Made by a program: the position numbers and the translations under genes | Notes under the pieces: model-generated | The model's database searches: none | What the model was told of the DNA's origin: nothing | What the model saw: only the letters and a program-made list of their open reading frames with translations | Source of the DNA: Nanosynbacter sp. | GTDB taxonomy: Bacteria; Patescibacteriota; Saccharimonadia; Saccharimonadales; Saccharimonadaceae | NCBI GenBank assembly: GCA_029975625.1 | Contig: JARKOR010000144.1 | Location: 1-6,020 of the forward strand | Reading direction: 5' to 3' | DNA: 6,020 bases | Shown: positions 1-5,647 of the stretch, piece after piece | How the letters are laid out: the number at the start of each line of letters is the position of its first letter | Position numbering within the stretch: position 1 is the stretch's first letter

Positions 1-1
1 T

Positions 2-451
2 GTGCGCGCAATCGTAGCAAGCCGCGTGCCAATCCTGACGGGTATCGGCCATGAAACGGACGAGAGTTTGAGCGATTGGGCGGCGGACGTGGCGGCGGTA
101 ACGCCAACGAATGCCGCGCAGCTGCTCGTGCCGGATCGGACCGTGTTGATTGACGATGTGGCGAGGCAATTGCAGCGGGCATTGGATCTGGTGACGACGG
201 CGATAGAGCGGGACGAAGAGATGACTCGCAAGGAACTCCAAAGAGGCATTGAGAGTGTTCAGAGGCGTGCGGAAGAGATGGAACGAACGCTCCTCCATAA
301 GGAGCAACTCCTCCGGGTATTTAATCCGGCGACCGTTTTAGACAGAGGTTACGCATTGATTCGCGGCGAAATCTGCGTAGGAGGTTTGTTGGACATTGAG
401 ACGAAACAAGCGTATATAAAAGCGGAGGTAAAGGAGTATCATGAAAAATAA
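2..451 (+). CDS. xseA: Exodeoxyribonuclease VII large subunit, C-terminal part (5' end outside window)
   Basis: XseA is the catalytic large subunit of exonuclease VII, which with several XseB copies degrades single-stranded DNA to oligonucleotides in the cytoplasm during repair. About 149 C-terminal residues are visible. The conserved segment GIGHETDESLSDWAADVAA followed by VTPTNAAQ (residues ~14-38) is the recognisable core of the family's catalytic domain. A long charged helical region (~50-105) matches the extended coiled coil that binds XseB. The motif NPATVLDRGYALI (~108-120) marks the C-terminal segment. The tail after RGYALI is short and lacks the usual 'L..GD' turn, so the C-terminal barrel looks trimmed. 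The GTG at base 2 is an internal Val codon, not a start, because the N-terminal OB-fold is missing and must lie upstream. The 3' end overlaps xseB by 11 bases, as expected for partner subunits. Identification is firm. Confidence 0.95.
   Translation: MRAIVASRVPILTGIGHETDESLSDWAADVAAVTPTNAAQLLVPDRTVLIDDVARQLQRALDLVTTAIERDEEMTRKELQRGIESVQRRAEEMERTLLHKEQLLRVFNPATVLDRGYALIRGEICVGGLLDIETKQAYIKAEVKEYHEK
424..436 (+). promoter_or_regulatory. Tandem Shine-Dalgarno sequences for xseB
   Basis: GGAGG (424-428) and AAAGGAG (430-436) sit 12 and 4 bases before the ATG at 441, inside the last codons of xseA. Either can pair with the 3' end of 16S rRNA. They support the start at 441 over the in-frame ATG at 453. 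Confidence 0.7.
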
Positions 452-644
452 TATGACAATCAAAGAGCAGCTGCAGCAGCTAGACGAACTTATTTCGTGG
501 TTTGAAGGCGACGATTTCACACTCGAAGAGGCCGTGGAAAAGTTTCAAGCGGCAGAACAACTGGCAGAAGAAATTCGACAAAAGCTATCTTCGCTCAAGG
601 GTGATATTACGGTACTTGGGCAGAAATTCGACACCGAAGCATGA
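441..644 (+). CDS. xseB: Exodeoxyribonuclease VII small subunit
   Basis: XseB is the small accessory subunit of exonuclease VII; several copies bind the helical arm of XseA. The 67-residue product has the normal family length. It shows the two-helix pattern of the family: LDELISWFEGDDFTLEEAV (~14-32), where an acidic turn and 'LEEA' join the helices, then FQAAEQLAEEIRQKLSSL (~35-52) and a short tail with 'ITVLGQ'. There are no membrane or signal segments. The start at 441 is preceded by strong ribosome binding sites and overlaps the end of xseA, so the subunits are probably translationally coupled. The TGA stop overlaps the next ATG as ATGA, tying a methyltransferase gene to the same message. 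An in-frame ATG at 453 would remove four residues and is the only real alternative start. Confidence 0.93.
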   Translation: MKNNMTIKEQLQQLDELISWFEGDDFTLEEAVEKFQAAEQLAEEIRQKLSSLKGDITVLGQKFDTEA

Positions 645-1162
645 ACATCGTATATGGCGTTATCGGGGGAATTGTGGCCTTATTCTTCCTGGTGGTGCTG
701 CGCGGCGCGCCATATTTGCCGAGCCGGCGAAAAGACGTCGCATTGGCGTTTGATGAACTATATCCTCTTGGTTCGACGGATACGCTTATTGATATCGGTT
801 CGGGGGACGGCGTGGTATTGAGGCAGGCTGCCGCGCGTGGGGCGCGGGCGATTGGCTTTGAAATCAATCCGATTTTGGTAATACTTTCGCGGCTATTGAG
901 TCTTCGTCGGCCTGGCGTACAAACAAAGTGGCGGGATTTTTGGCTAACCCCGCTACCGCCGGAGACGACAGTGGTATATGTGTTTGGTGAATCTCGCGAC
1001 ATTGTTAAGATGGCGGCTCGAGTACAATCGGAGGCGAACCGTTTACATAAAACTATCTGGTTAATAAGCTACGCATTCGACATTCCAGGCTTGCAGCCAA
1101 CCCGTTCTTTTCGTGCACATTTTTTATATAAAATGAGCCCTTTACAATCTGCGAAGCCATAA
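641..1162 (+). CDS. Membrane-anchored FAM173-like (ATPSCKMT-type) SAM-dependent methyltransferase
   Basis: This is a predicted class I SAM-dependent methyltransferase with an N-terminal anchor. Visible in order: a hydrophobic segment at residues 3-20, the pre-domain motif PSRRK (27-31), motif I LIDIGSGDG (49-57) which binds SAM, the acidic strand end GFEINP (72-77), a DFW segment (99-101), and YAFDIPG (144-150) near the end. This order (membrane segment, PS.RK, D.GSGDG, G.E.NP, late F-x-P-G) matches the FAM173 family. Its eukaryotic members are mitochondrial lysine methyltransferases of the ATP synthase c subunit and of the ADP/ATP carrier. The bacterial substrate cannot be read from the sequence; a small membrane protein is a guess by analogy. 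At 173 residues it is a compact member. Its ATG overlaps the xseB stop with no Shine-Dalgarno, so translation is probably coupled to xseB. The operon link to exonuclease VII may reflect compaction only. Confidence 0.78.
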   Translation: MNIVYGVIGGIVALFFLVVLRGAPYLPSRRKDVALAFDELYPLGSTDTLIDIGSGDGVVLRQAAARGARAIGFEINPILVILSRLLSLRRPGVQTKWRDFWLTPLPPETTVVYVFGESRDIVKMAARVQSEANRLHKTIWLISYAFDIPGLQPTRSFRAHFLYKMSPLQSAKP

Positions 1163-1169
1163 GTATAAT
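1141..1169 (+). promoter_or_regulatory. Sigma70-type promoter for the membrane protein gene at 1180
   Basis: TTTACA (1141-1146) and a perfect TATAAT (1164-1169) are separated by exactly 17 bases. They lie over the last codons and stop of the methyltransferase gene. The predicted transcription start is about 1176, four bases before the ATG at 1180. Confidence 0.75.
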
Positions 1170-1179
1170 GAAGGATATT

Positions 1180-1833
1180 ATGAAAAAGAATTTTTATCAG
1201 GGAAGTGTTGATGGCTGGATGATAGCCACAATCGGGTTTATCGTATTATTTTTGGTCGCAGGGGCACTTGGGGCGTGGGCGTATATTTCGTACGACGACT
1301 TGCGCACTGACGTCGATGCGAAAATTCAGCAAGCAGCAACCGAGGGCAAGCGCGAGCAGAGCGACGCGGATTATAAAAAGTACCAAGAGGAAAGTAAGAA
1401 CCCTCGTATTGAGTTTGTCGGTCCAGCCGAGTATGGTCGGGTAAGTTTCACGTATCCTCGCACATGGAGTGTATATGTTGAGCAGGATGCTACCGATCGC
1501 AAGGACTACGTAGCGTATTTGCATCCGGTGGCTGTTCCCTCTATTGACAACAAAGATAGCCGGTTCGCCTTACGACTAGAGATTTTAAATAAAGACTATG
1601 ATGAGGTGGTGAAAGAATACGCGGATCGACTGAAGAAGGGGGAATTGACTTCGAGTACCCCAGAATATAACGGTATTGCAACAACCCGTTTTGACGGCGC
1701 ATTTTCAAAAGAAGTTCGCGGCGCTGCCGTGCTCATGCGAGTCCGCGACAAAACGGTTCGTTTCTCGACGGACGCCGATACATTCAAGCCGGATTTTCAA
1801 ACAATTCTCGAGACAGTTAAACTGGCTGAGTAG
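1180..1833 (+). CDS. Single-pass membrane protein with exported C-terminal domain, function unknown
   Basis: I do not recognise a named family. From the start at 1180 the product has 217 residues. It has a short N-terminus carrying two lysines, one strong membrane segment (~16-36, rich in I, V, L, A and G), a highly charged, probably helical linker (~40-75), and a mixed alpha/beta domain (~77-217). The acidic stretch after the membrane segment and the lysines before it predict N-in, C-out topology. There is no lipobox cysteine. The domain begins with a strand pattern around FTYPRTWSVYV and ends with a helix F..ILETVKL. That outline resembles PsbP/Mog1-like folds, but this is only a loose impression. 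The in-frame ATG at 1168 lies inside the TATAAT box and before the predicted transcription start, whereas 1180 has AAGGA (1171-1175) four bases upstream; I therefore prefer 1180. It is transcribed from its own promoter and perhaps also by readthrough from xseA-xseB. Confidence 0.8.
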   Translation: MKKNFYQGSVDGWMIATIGFIVLFLVAGALGAWAYISYDDLRTDVDAKIQQAATEGKREQSDADYKKYQEESKNPRIEFVGPAEYGRVSFTYPRTWSVYVEQDATDRKDYVAYLHPVAVPSIDNKDSRFALRLEILNKDYDEVVKEYADRLKKGELTSSTPEYNGIATTRFDGAFSKEVRGAAVLMRVRDKTVRFSTDADTFKPDFQTILETVKLAE

Positions 1834-1850
1834 CGAAGTCCGCGCATATC

Positions 1851-1859
1851 TGCTACACT
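1851..1859 (+). promoter_or_regulatory. Extended -10 promoter giving a predicted leaderless kinase mRNA
   Basis: TG at 1851-1852, one base, then TACACT (1854-1859) form an extended -10 element. No convincing -35 is present 16-18 bases upstream, which is usual for extended -10 promoters. Six bases separate the hexamer from the ATG at 1866, so the predicted first transcribed base is the A of the start codon. No Shine-Dalgarno is present. Confidence 0.55.
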
Positions 1860-1865
1860 GGAAAT

Positions 1866-2579
1866 ATGTCCAGGGGAGTGTCTGATGTGGAGCATCTTGC
1901 GGTACTACCGAGTTTATCGGTAGCAGCGCATGAACTAAAAGCGCCGCTGGCGTTAATTCGTCAGTTGAGTTTGATGGCGAACGACCATGACTTTTCCGAA
2001 GAAAACCGGCGCAGTTCGCTTGAACAGCTGACTCTGGTAGCGGAGCGATCCTTGCGGCTCGTTACCGACTTAACTCAAGTTTCTCATTCGCAAGCCTTAT
2101 TGTTTCCTCTGGAGCCGGTAAATCCGGCCGCAACTTGTCGGGAGGTAGCGGGCGGCTTGACGCCGATTGCGAGGCTATATGGGCACCGCGTGTCATGGCC
2201 TTCGTCGCGCACAAAAGTGTTGGTCGTGGCAAACCAAAGATTGCTTGAACGAATAATTTCGAACTTTCTTGACAATGCACTGAAATATACTGAGCCTCAG
2301 ACGCCGATTCGTGTTGCGATTTCACGTGTCGGTCAAAAAGCGCGGGTAAGCGTGCGAGATTATGGACCGCGGCTCGGGCTGAGAGAGTATCGGCAACTAC
2401 TTGATGAGCTGGAGACGATGAAAACGGTGCATACCAGGCCGGATAGTAGCGGGCTTGGGATATTTATAGCATCGGAGTTTGCTAAGATGATGCATGGCGA
2501 CATTGGGTTGATCCGCCATCGCGATGGTGTGACGTTTTTCGTAGAGCTACCTCTGTCGGGGCAGATGAGCTTATTATGA
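1866..2579 (+). CDS. Soluble sensorless histidine kinase (HisKA + HATPase)
   Basis: This is a cytoplasmic two-component sensor kinase core with no input domain. The dimerisation/phosphoacceptor helix carries the H box AAHELKAPLALI, with the predicted phosphorylated His at residue 22. The ATP-binding domain has the N box RIISNFLDNALKY (~129-141; N133, D136, N137, K140) and the G2 box SSGLGIFIASEFAKMMHG (~194-211). The G1 box is DYGPRLG (165-171): D165 and G167 are present, but the second glycine of the usual DxGxG is Arg. At 237 residues it is far shorter than typical kinases and has no membrane, PAS or HAMP segment, so the signal must come from a partner or an intracellular cue. The TGA stop overlaps the start of the response regulator as ATGA, which strongly suggests a cognate pair. 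The start at 1866 is fixed by the -10 element six bases upstream. Confidence 0.88.
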   Translation: MSRGVSDVEHLAVLPSLSVAAHELKAPLALIRQLSLMANDHDFSEENRRSSLEQLTLVAERSLRLVTDLTQVSHSQALLFPLEPVNPAATCREVAGGLTPIARLYGHRVSWPSSRTKVLVVANQRLLERIISNFLDNALKYTEPQTPIRVAISRVGQKARVSVRDYGPRLGLREYRQLLDELETMKTVHTRPDSSGLGIFIASEFAKMMHGDIGLIRHRDGVTFFVELPLSGQMSLL

Positions 2580-2938
2580 CGCGGGTACTTATTGTCGAGG
2601 ATGATCCAATGTGGGCGGGGCTCTTGGGGCAATATTGTCAAAAAGCGGGATTTTCCGTTGTTGAAGCACGATCGCCTCAACAAGCGATGGATAGAATTGA
2701 TGAGGGGGTAGTAGATGTTATTCTGCTTGATATGCTGCTCGTGGCGGAAACAGGCATGGCGCTCCTCAACGAAATGCGCGGGTATACGGACCTAGCTCGT
2801 CTACCAGTGGTGGTGTGTACGAATAACCCCGTCATAACACAGGAAGTGCTGAAGCCATTCGGCGTAAGAGCACTTCTGGATAAATCGACGATGGAGCCGG
2901 CAGATGTGGTAGTAGCCTTACGGGGAGCGCTAGCATGA
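2576..2938 (+). CDS. Receiver-only response regulator
   Basis: This is a stand-alone receiver domain of 120 residues, the size of CheY or Spo0F, without any DNA-binding or enzymatic output domain. Visible key residues are the acidic cluster E8-D9-D10, the phosphoacceptor D52 in DVILLDM, T82 in VVVCTN at the end of strand 4, and K103 in LLDKS. All residues needed for phosphoryl transfer are present. The Pro that commonly follows the lysine is Ser. It probably accepts phosphate from the kinase encoded just upstream and acts by protein-protein contact or as a phosphorelay intermediate; the output partner is not visible in this window. Its ATG overlaps the kinase stop, and its own TGA overlaps the recO start, so the three genes are one translationally linked unit. 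Confidence 0.92.
   Translation: MTRVLIVEDDPMWAGLLGQYCQKAGFSVVEARSPQQAMDRIDEGVVDVILLDMLLVAETGMALLNEMRGYTDLARLPVVVCTNNPVITQEVLKPFGVRALLDKSTMEPADVVVALRGALA
2923..2927 (+). promoter_or_regulatory. Shine-Dalgarno sequence for recO
   Basis: GGGAG lies 7 bases before the ATG at 2935, inside the end of the response regulator gene. It supports that start and means recO does not rely only on stop/start coupling. Confidence 0.55.
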
Positions 2939-3612
2939 AAGAGGGCGAGCGAGTTAGGGCCATCGTGCTGAGGCGGACGGATTATGGCGAGGCGGACCGG
3001 GTGGTGCAATTATTGACGACAAAAGGGCGTCGGAGCGTGATTGCCAAAGGGGTGCGGCGCGAGAAAAGCAAGCTTGCCGGGGGGATTGAGCTGTTTGCTA
3101 TCTCCGATGTGGTGATTCGCCAGGGAAAAGGAGATCTTGGTTTGTTAACTTCGGCGCGGATGGTGGCATTTTATCGGCATATTTTGGAAGATTATGAACG
3201 CATGCAATTTGCGTACACCGTACTTAAGTTGGTAGCTCAAGCGAGTGAGACGGTCGATGAACCGACATGGTTTACGCTGACCGCGGAAGTATTAGAGCAT
3301 CTTGATAATTTGGCTGTCGATCGGCAGCTCATTGAAGCGTGGTTTTACGTTAACTATGCGGGGCTCTTGGGTGATGAATTAAACCTACGTCTGGATGTTT
3401 CGGGACACGAGCTCGATCCGGACAAAATGTACATGTATGATGAGGCGGAGAAAGCGCTTAGACTAAGCGAACAGGGGAGTATTGGGGCGGGTCATATTAA
3501 GCTGCTGAGGCTTATCAGCGCAAAAACATTGGCGCAAGTCGCGCAAATTGGCGGAATTGAACAAGTTATTGCGGATTGTTGGCTCGTAGCCCGTCAGCAT
3601 GCGGCCGTCTAG
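2935..3612 (+). CDS. recO: DNA repair protein RecO
   Basis: RecO acts with RecR (and RecF) to displace SSB and load RecA on single-stranded DNA, and it anneals complementary strands. The N-terminal OB-fold is clear: AIVLRRTDYGEADRVVQLLT (~9-28), then the basic loop KGVRREKSKLAGGIELF (~38-54) typical of the family. A helical C-terminal domain follows from ~80, including the aromatic-rich ERMQFAYTVLKLV and a helix around IEAWFYVNYAGLLG. At 225 residues it is slightly short. The four-cysteine zinc motif seen in some RecO proteins (for example Deinococcus) is absent; only one Cys, near residue 216, is present. The gene starts at an ATGA overlap with the response regulator and ends 37 bases before the preferred glyS start. 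Confidence 0.92.
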   Translation: MKEGERVRAIVLRRTDYGEADRVVQLLTTKGRRSVIAKGVRREKSKLAGGIELFAISDVVIRQGKGDLGLLTSARMVAFYRHILEDYERMQFAYTVLKLVAQASETVDEPTWFTLTAEVLEHLDNLAVDRQLIEAWFYVNYAGLLGDELNLRLDVSGHELDPDKMYMYDEAEKALRLSEQGSIGAGHIKLLRLISAKTLAQVAQIGGIEQVIADCWLVARQHAAV

Positions 3613-3636
3613 CTCGCTTAATCTGTCGTTTCGTAG

Positions 3637-3642
3637 TACAAT
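3637..3642 (+). promoter_or_regulatory. -10 element for predicted leaderless glyS mRNA
   Basis: TACAAT (3637-3642) lies in the short gap after recO, seven bases before the ATG at 3650, so transcription should begin on or one base before that start codon. No good -35 is visible at 16-18 bases and there is no Shine-Dalgarno. The match is five of six to the consensus. Confidence 0.5.
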
Positions 3643-3649
3643 AAATCGT

Positions 3650-5002
3650 ATGAATAATGCAAATGATACGATGGAAAAAATAGTAAGTCTCGCGAAGCGG
3701 CGCGGGTTTATTTATCAGGGGTCTGATGTGTATGGCGGCTTGGCTGGAACGTGGGACTATGGTCCGCTGGGCGTGGCTCTGAAGCGTAATATTATGAATT
3801 TGTGGTGGCAGCACTTCGTGGATAGCCGCGATGACATGTACGGCGTCGATGCGGCCATTCTGATGAATCAAAAAGTATGGCAGGCGAGTGGACATGTCGA
3901 TACATTCGTTGATCCGCTCTGTGAGGACACGGTGAATCATCGCCGATTTCGGACCGATCATATCCTGAAAGACAACGGCGTGAATCCAGACGGGATGACG
4001 ATGGAACAGATGGATGCGGCAGTAGTTGAAAATGATATCAAGAGTCCGGACGGAAATCCACTTAGTAAATCGCGGACGTTTAACATGATGTTCATGACGC
4101 ATGTTGGCGCAACGAATGACGAATCATCGGTTAGTTATCTCCGCCCAGAGACCGCTCAGGGAATCTTCACGAATTTCAAGAATGTTGTCGATAGTTTTTA
4201 CCCTGATTTGCCGTTTGGTATTGCTCAGCAGGGCAAAGCATTTCGCAATGAGATTGCTCCTCGTGATTTTATATTCCGCTCGCGTGAATTCGAACAGATG
4301 GAAATTGAGTATTTTGTACATCCCGAGGCTTGGGAGCAGGCATTTGACGAACTGCTAGAGAGTACGCATGAGTTTTTGGAAAGTTTAGGGCTGAGCCCGG
4401 ATCATATTCACGAGCTTGACGTGCCAGCGGAAGATAGGGCGCATTATAGCAAAAAGACGATTGACATTGAATACGATTACCCAATTGGCCGAGAAGAACT
4501 CATGGGCATTGCGTACCGAACCGACTTTGACCTTGGAAATATCCAGCGCGTGAGCAAAAAGAGTATGGAATATCAAGTGAAGGGGTCTAATGAACGCTTT
4601 GTGCCGCATGTGATCGAGCCGTCGTTTGGCGTCGAGCGGGCATTAATGGCGGTGCTGTCCGAATCGTACCGAGAAGATGAACAAAACGGTGAAAAGCGAG
4701 TGTATCTGACTCTACCTAAGCACCTTGCGCCAATTAAATTTGCAGTGTCACCATTATTGAAAAACAAGCCTGAATTGGTTGAGAAGGCTCGCCAGGTATA
4801 TAGCGCATTAAAGAAGAAATACGGCGCCGTGATGTGGGACGACAACGGTAATATTGGTAAGCGCTATCGTCGTCAGGACGAGATTGGGACGCCAAAGTGT
4901 ATCGTTATTGATTTCCAGACACTCGAAGATGGCACGGTGACAGTCCGCGATCGCGACACGACTGAGCAGCAGCGGGTTAATATCGACGAAATTTCTTTGT
5001 AG
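3650..5002 (+). CDS. glyS: Glycyl-tRNA synthetase, alpha2 (archaeal/eukaryal and Thermus) type
   Basis: A class II aminoacyl-tRNA synthetase that charges tRNA-Gly with glycine in the cytoplasm. From the start at 3650 it has 450 residues, normal for the homodimeric form. Visible are the N-terminal signature RGFIYQGSDVYGGLAGTWDY (~18-37) and LRPETAQGIF (164-173). Class II motif 2 reads FRNEIAPRDFIFRSREFEQM (from 198), motif 3 reads VIEPSFGVERAL (321-332), and an anticodon-binding domain runs from LPKHLAPIKFAV to the end, with GNIGKRYRRQDEIGTP near 400-415. The region after CEDTVNHRRFRTDH lacks CxxC zinc pairs, as in the Thermus-like branch. This is the single-gene enzyme, not the alpha2beta2 GlyQ/GlyS form common in bacteria; glyQS is also used as its name. 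An upstream in-frame ATG at 3599 overlaps recO and adds 17 uncharacteristic residues; 3671 (MEKIVSLAKRR) is the other candidate. I chose 3650 because of the -10 element before it. Confidence 0.96.
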   Translation: MNNANDTMEKIVSLAKRRGFIYQGSDVYGGLAGTWDYGPLGVALKRNIMNLWWQHFVDSRDDMYGVDAAILMNQKVWQASGHVDTFVDPLCEDTVNHRRFRTDHILKDNGVNPDGMTMEQMDAAVVENDIKSPDGNPLSKSRTFNMMFMTHVGATNDESSVSYLRPETAQGIFTNFKNVVDSFYPDLPFGIAQQGKAFRNEIAPRDFIFRSREFEQMEIEYFVHPEAWEQAFDELLESTHEFLESLGLSPDHIHELDVPAEDRAHYSKKTIDIEYDYPIGREELMGIAYRTDFDLGNIQRVSKKSMEYQVKGSNERFVPHVIEPSFGVERALMAVLSESYREDEQNGEKRVYLTLPKHLAPIKFAVSPLLKNKPELVEKARQVYSALKKKYGAVMWDDNGNIGKRYRRQDEIGTPKCIVIDFQTLEDGTVTVRDRDTTEQQRVNIDEISL

Positions 5003-5006
5003 TCGT

Positions 5007-5249
5007 ATGAATGAGTTCTATAATGACGGCAACTCAGAAGATCTGAAATTTCTAGCCCCTCCGTACACGGTTCTTAGCCGCGAAGTTTCAAACGGTATGC
5101 AAGTAACGACGGTGATACTGGGCGGAAAGACAGAACAGTTTAAGATACCGGTCCATATAGCTGACCAAGCATCGGCCGGGGCTAGCATAGAGAGCCGGGT
5201 TGCCAGAGAAATATTAAACCGTATATATGATCAGGACATCAATGAATAA
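5007..5249 (+). CDS. Hypothetical 80-residue protein between glyS and the FKBP gene
   Basis: I do not recognise this protein. It is 80 residues, acidic, with no membrane segment, signal peptide or cysteine. The middle (~30-50) alternates hydrophobic residues around a GG turn (MQVTTVILGG, then EQFKIPVHI), consistent with a beta hairpin. The C-terminus (~57-76) looks like an amphipathic helix (ASIESRVAREILNRIYDQ). The start lies only 4 bases after the glyS stop with no Shine-Dalgarno, suggesting coupling to glyS translation; the stop is 23 bases before the FKBP start. The next in-frame Met is about residue 31 and would remove over a third of the protein. Frame length, tight packing and the gap it fills support a real gene, but only moderately. 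Confidence 0.65.
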   Translation: MNEFYNDGNSEDLKFLAPPYTVLSREVSNGMQVTTVILGGKTEQFKIPVHIADQASAGASIESRVAREILNRIYDQDINE

Positions 5250-5261
5250 ACGGAGAATCAT

Positions 5262-5268
5262 AAGGAGG
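5262..5268 (+). promoter_or_regulatory. Near-perfect Shine-Dalgarno for the FKBP gene
   Basis: AAGGAGG ends four bases before the ATG at 5273. It is the strongest ribosome binding site in the window and fixes the start. No promoter is apparent in the 23-base gap, so the gene is probably read from the glyS message. Confidence 0.75.
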
Positions 5269-5272
5269 ATAT

Positions 5273-5647
5273 ATGAAATACGAAGGAACAAAATTAGCAA
5301 AGTTTGAACCACGAACAGAGCCAGTGAAGGAACTGGAGATTATCGATATGGAAGTTGGTAGCGGCGAGGAAGTACCAGCCGGCTCTAAAATCACAGCGCA
5401 TTACACGGGCGCATTGGTGAAAAATGGCGTGATATTTCAGAGCAGCCTGGATTTTGGAGACCCGGTGACCTTTGGGTTGAATCAGGTAATTCAGGGTTGG
5501 ACGGTTGGCGTTCCAGGCATGAAGGTTGGTGGGACCAGGCGGCTGATTATTCCGGCGGAGATGGCTTATGGCGCCTCCAGTCCCGCAAAGAATATTCCGG
5601 CGCATAGTGACCTCGTGTTTGATATCGATTTGATAGCGATAAAATAA
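5273..5647 (+). CDS. Cytoplasmic FKBP-type peptidyl-prolyl cis-trans isomerase
   Basis: A single-domain FKBP that catalyses cis-trans isomerisation of X-Pro bonds and may act as a chaperone. The 124-residue product has a short charged extension (1-20) and then one complete FKBP domain: AHYTGALVKNG (~42-52), VIQGWTVGVPGMKVGGTRRL (~72-91), IPAEMAYGA (~93-101) and LVFDIDLIAI (~114-123). Residues corresponding to FKBP12 Y26, F36, V55, I56, W59, Y82 and F99 are kept (Y44, F55, V72, I73, W76, Y99, F116). The FKBP12 Asp37 position is Gln (FQSS instead of FDSS), and the His87 position is not conserved. There is no signal peptide, insert-in-flap or trigger-factor domain, so it is a cytoplasmic minimal form. 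It is the last gene of the glyS unit and is followed by a probable terminator. Confidence 0.94.
   Translation: MKYEGTKLAKFEPRTEPVKELEIIDMEVGSGEEVPAGSKITAHYTGALVKNGVIFQSSLDFGDPVTFGLNQVIQGWTVGVPGMKVGGTRRLIIPAEMAYGASSPAKNIPAHSDLVFDIDLIAIK

Noticed and set aside
2..4. GTG at the window edge as a gene start
   Set aside because: It falls inside the conserved XseA core; the start is upstream of the window.
607..1002. Minus-strand open frame opposite the methyltransferase gene
   Set aside because: Low-complexity Ser/Thr/Arg-rich product, shadow of the SAM-binding coding region on the + strand.
1126..1135. TATATAAAATG string resembling a promoter next to an ATG
   Set aside because: It lies inside the methyltransferase reading frame, the ATG opens no useful frame, and a far better promoter follows at 1141-1169.
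642..2938. Possible recoding of TGA as Gly, as in some CPR phyla
   Set aside because: TGA ends xseB, the kinase and the response regulator at family-typical lengths, each overlapping the next ATG, so it acts as a normal stop.
3581..3591. Perfect small hairpin GGCT-CGT-AGCC near the end of recO
   Set aside because: The stem has only four pairs and no T run follows; it sits in coding sequence and is not a terminator.
3566..4102. Long open frame on the minus strand opposite recO/glyS
   Set aside because: It is antisense to clearly conserved GlyRS sequence, rich in His/Ile/Arg with no recognisable motif, and has no ribosome binding site or promoter.
5019..5024. Perfect TATAAT just inside the 80-residue hypothetical gene
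   Set aside because: The matching -35 positions (TTTGTA or TTGTAG) share only three bases with the consensus, and the predicted start would lie inside the gene with no suitable in-frame ATG nearby. Possibly chance in an AT-rich stretch.
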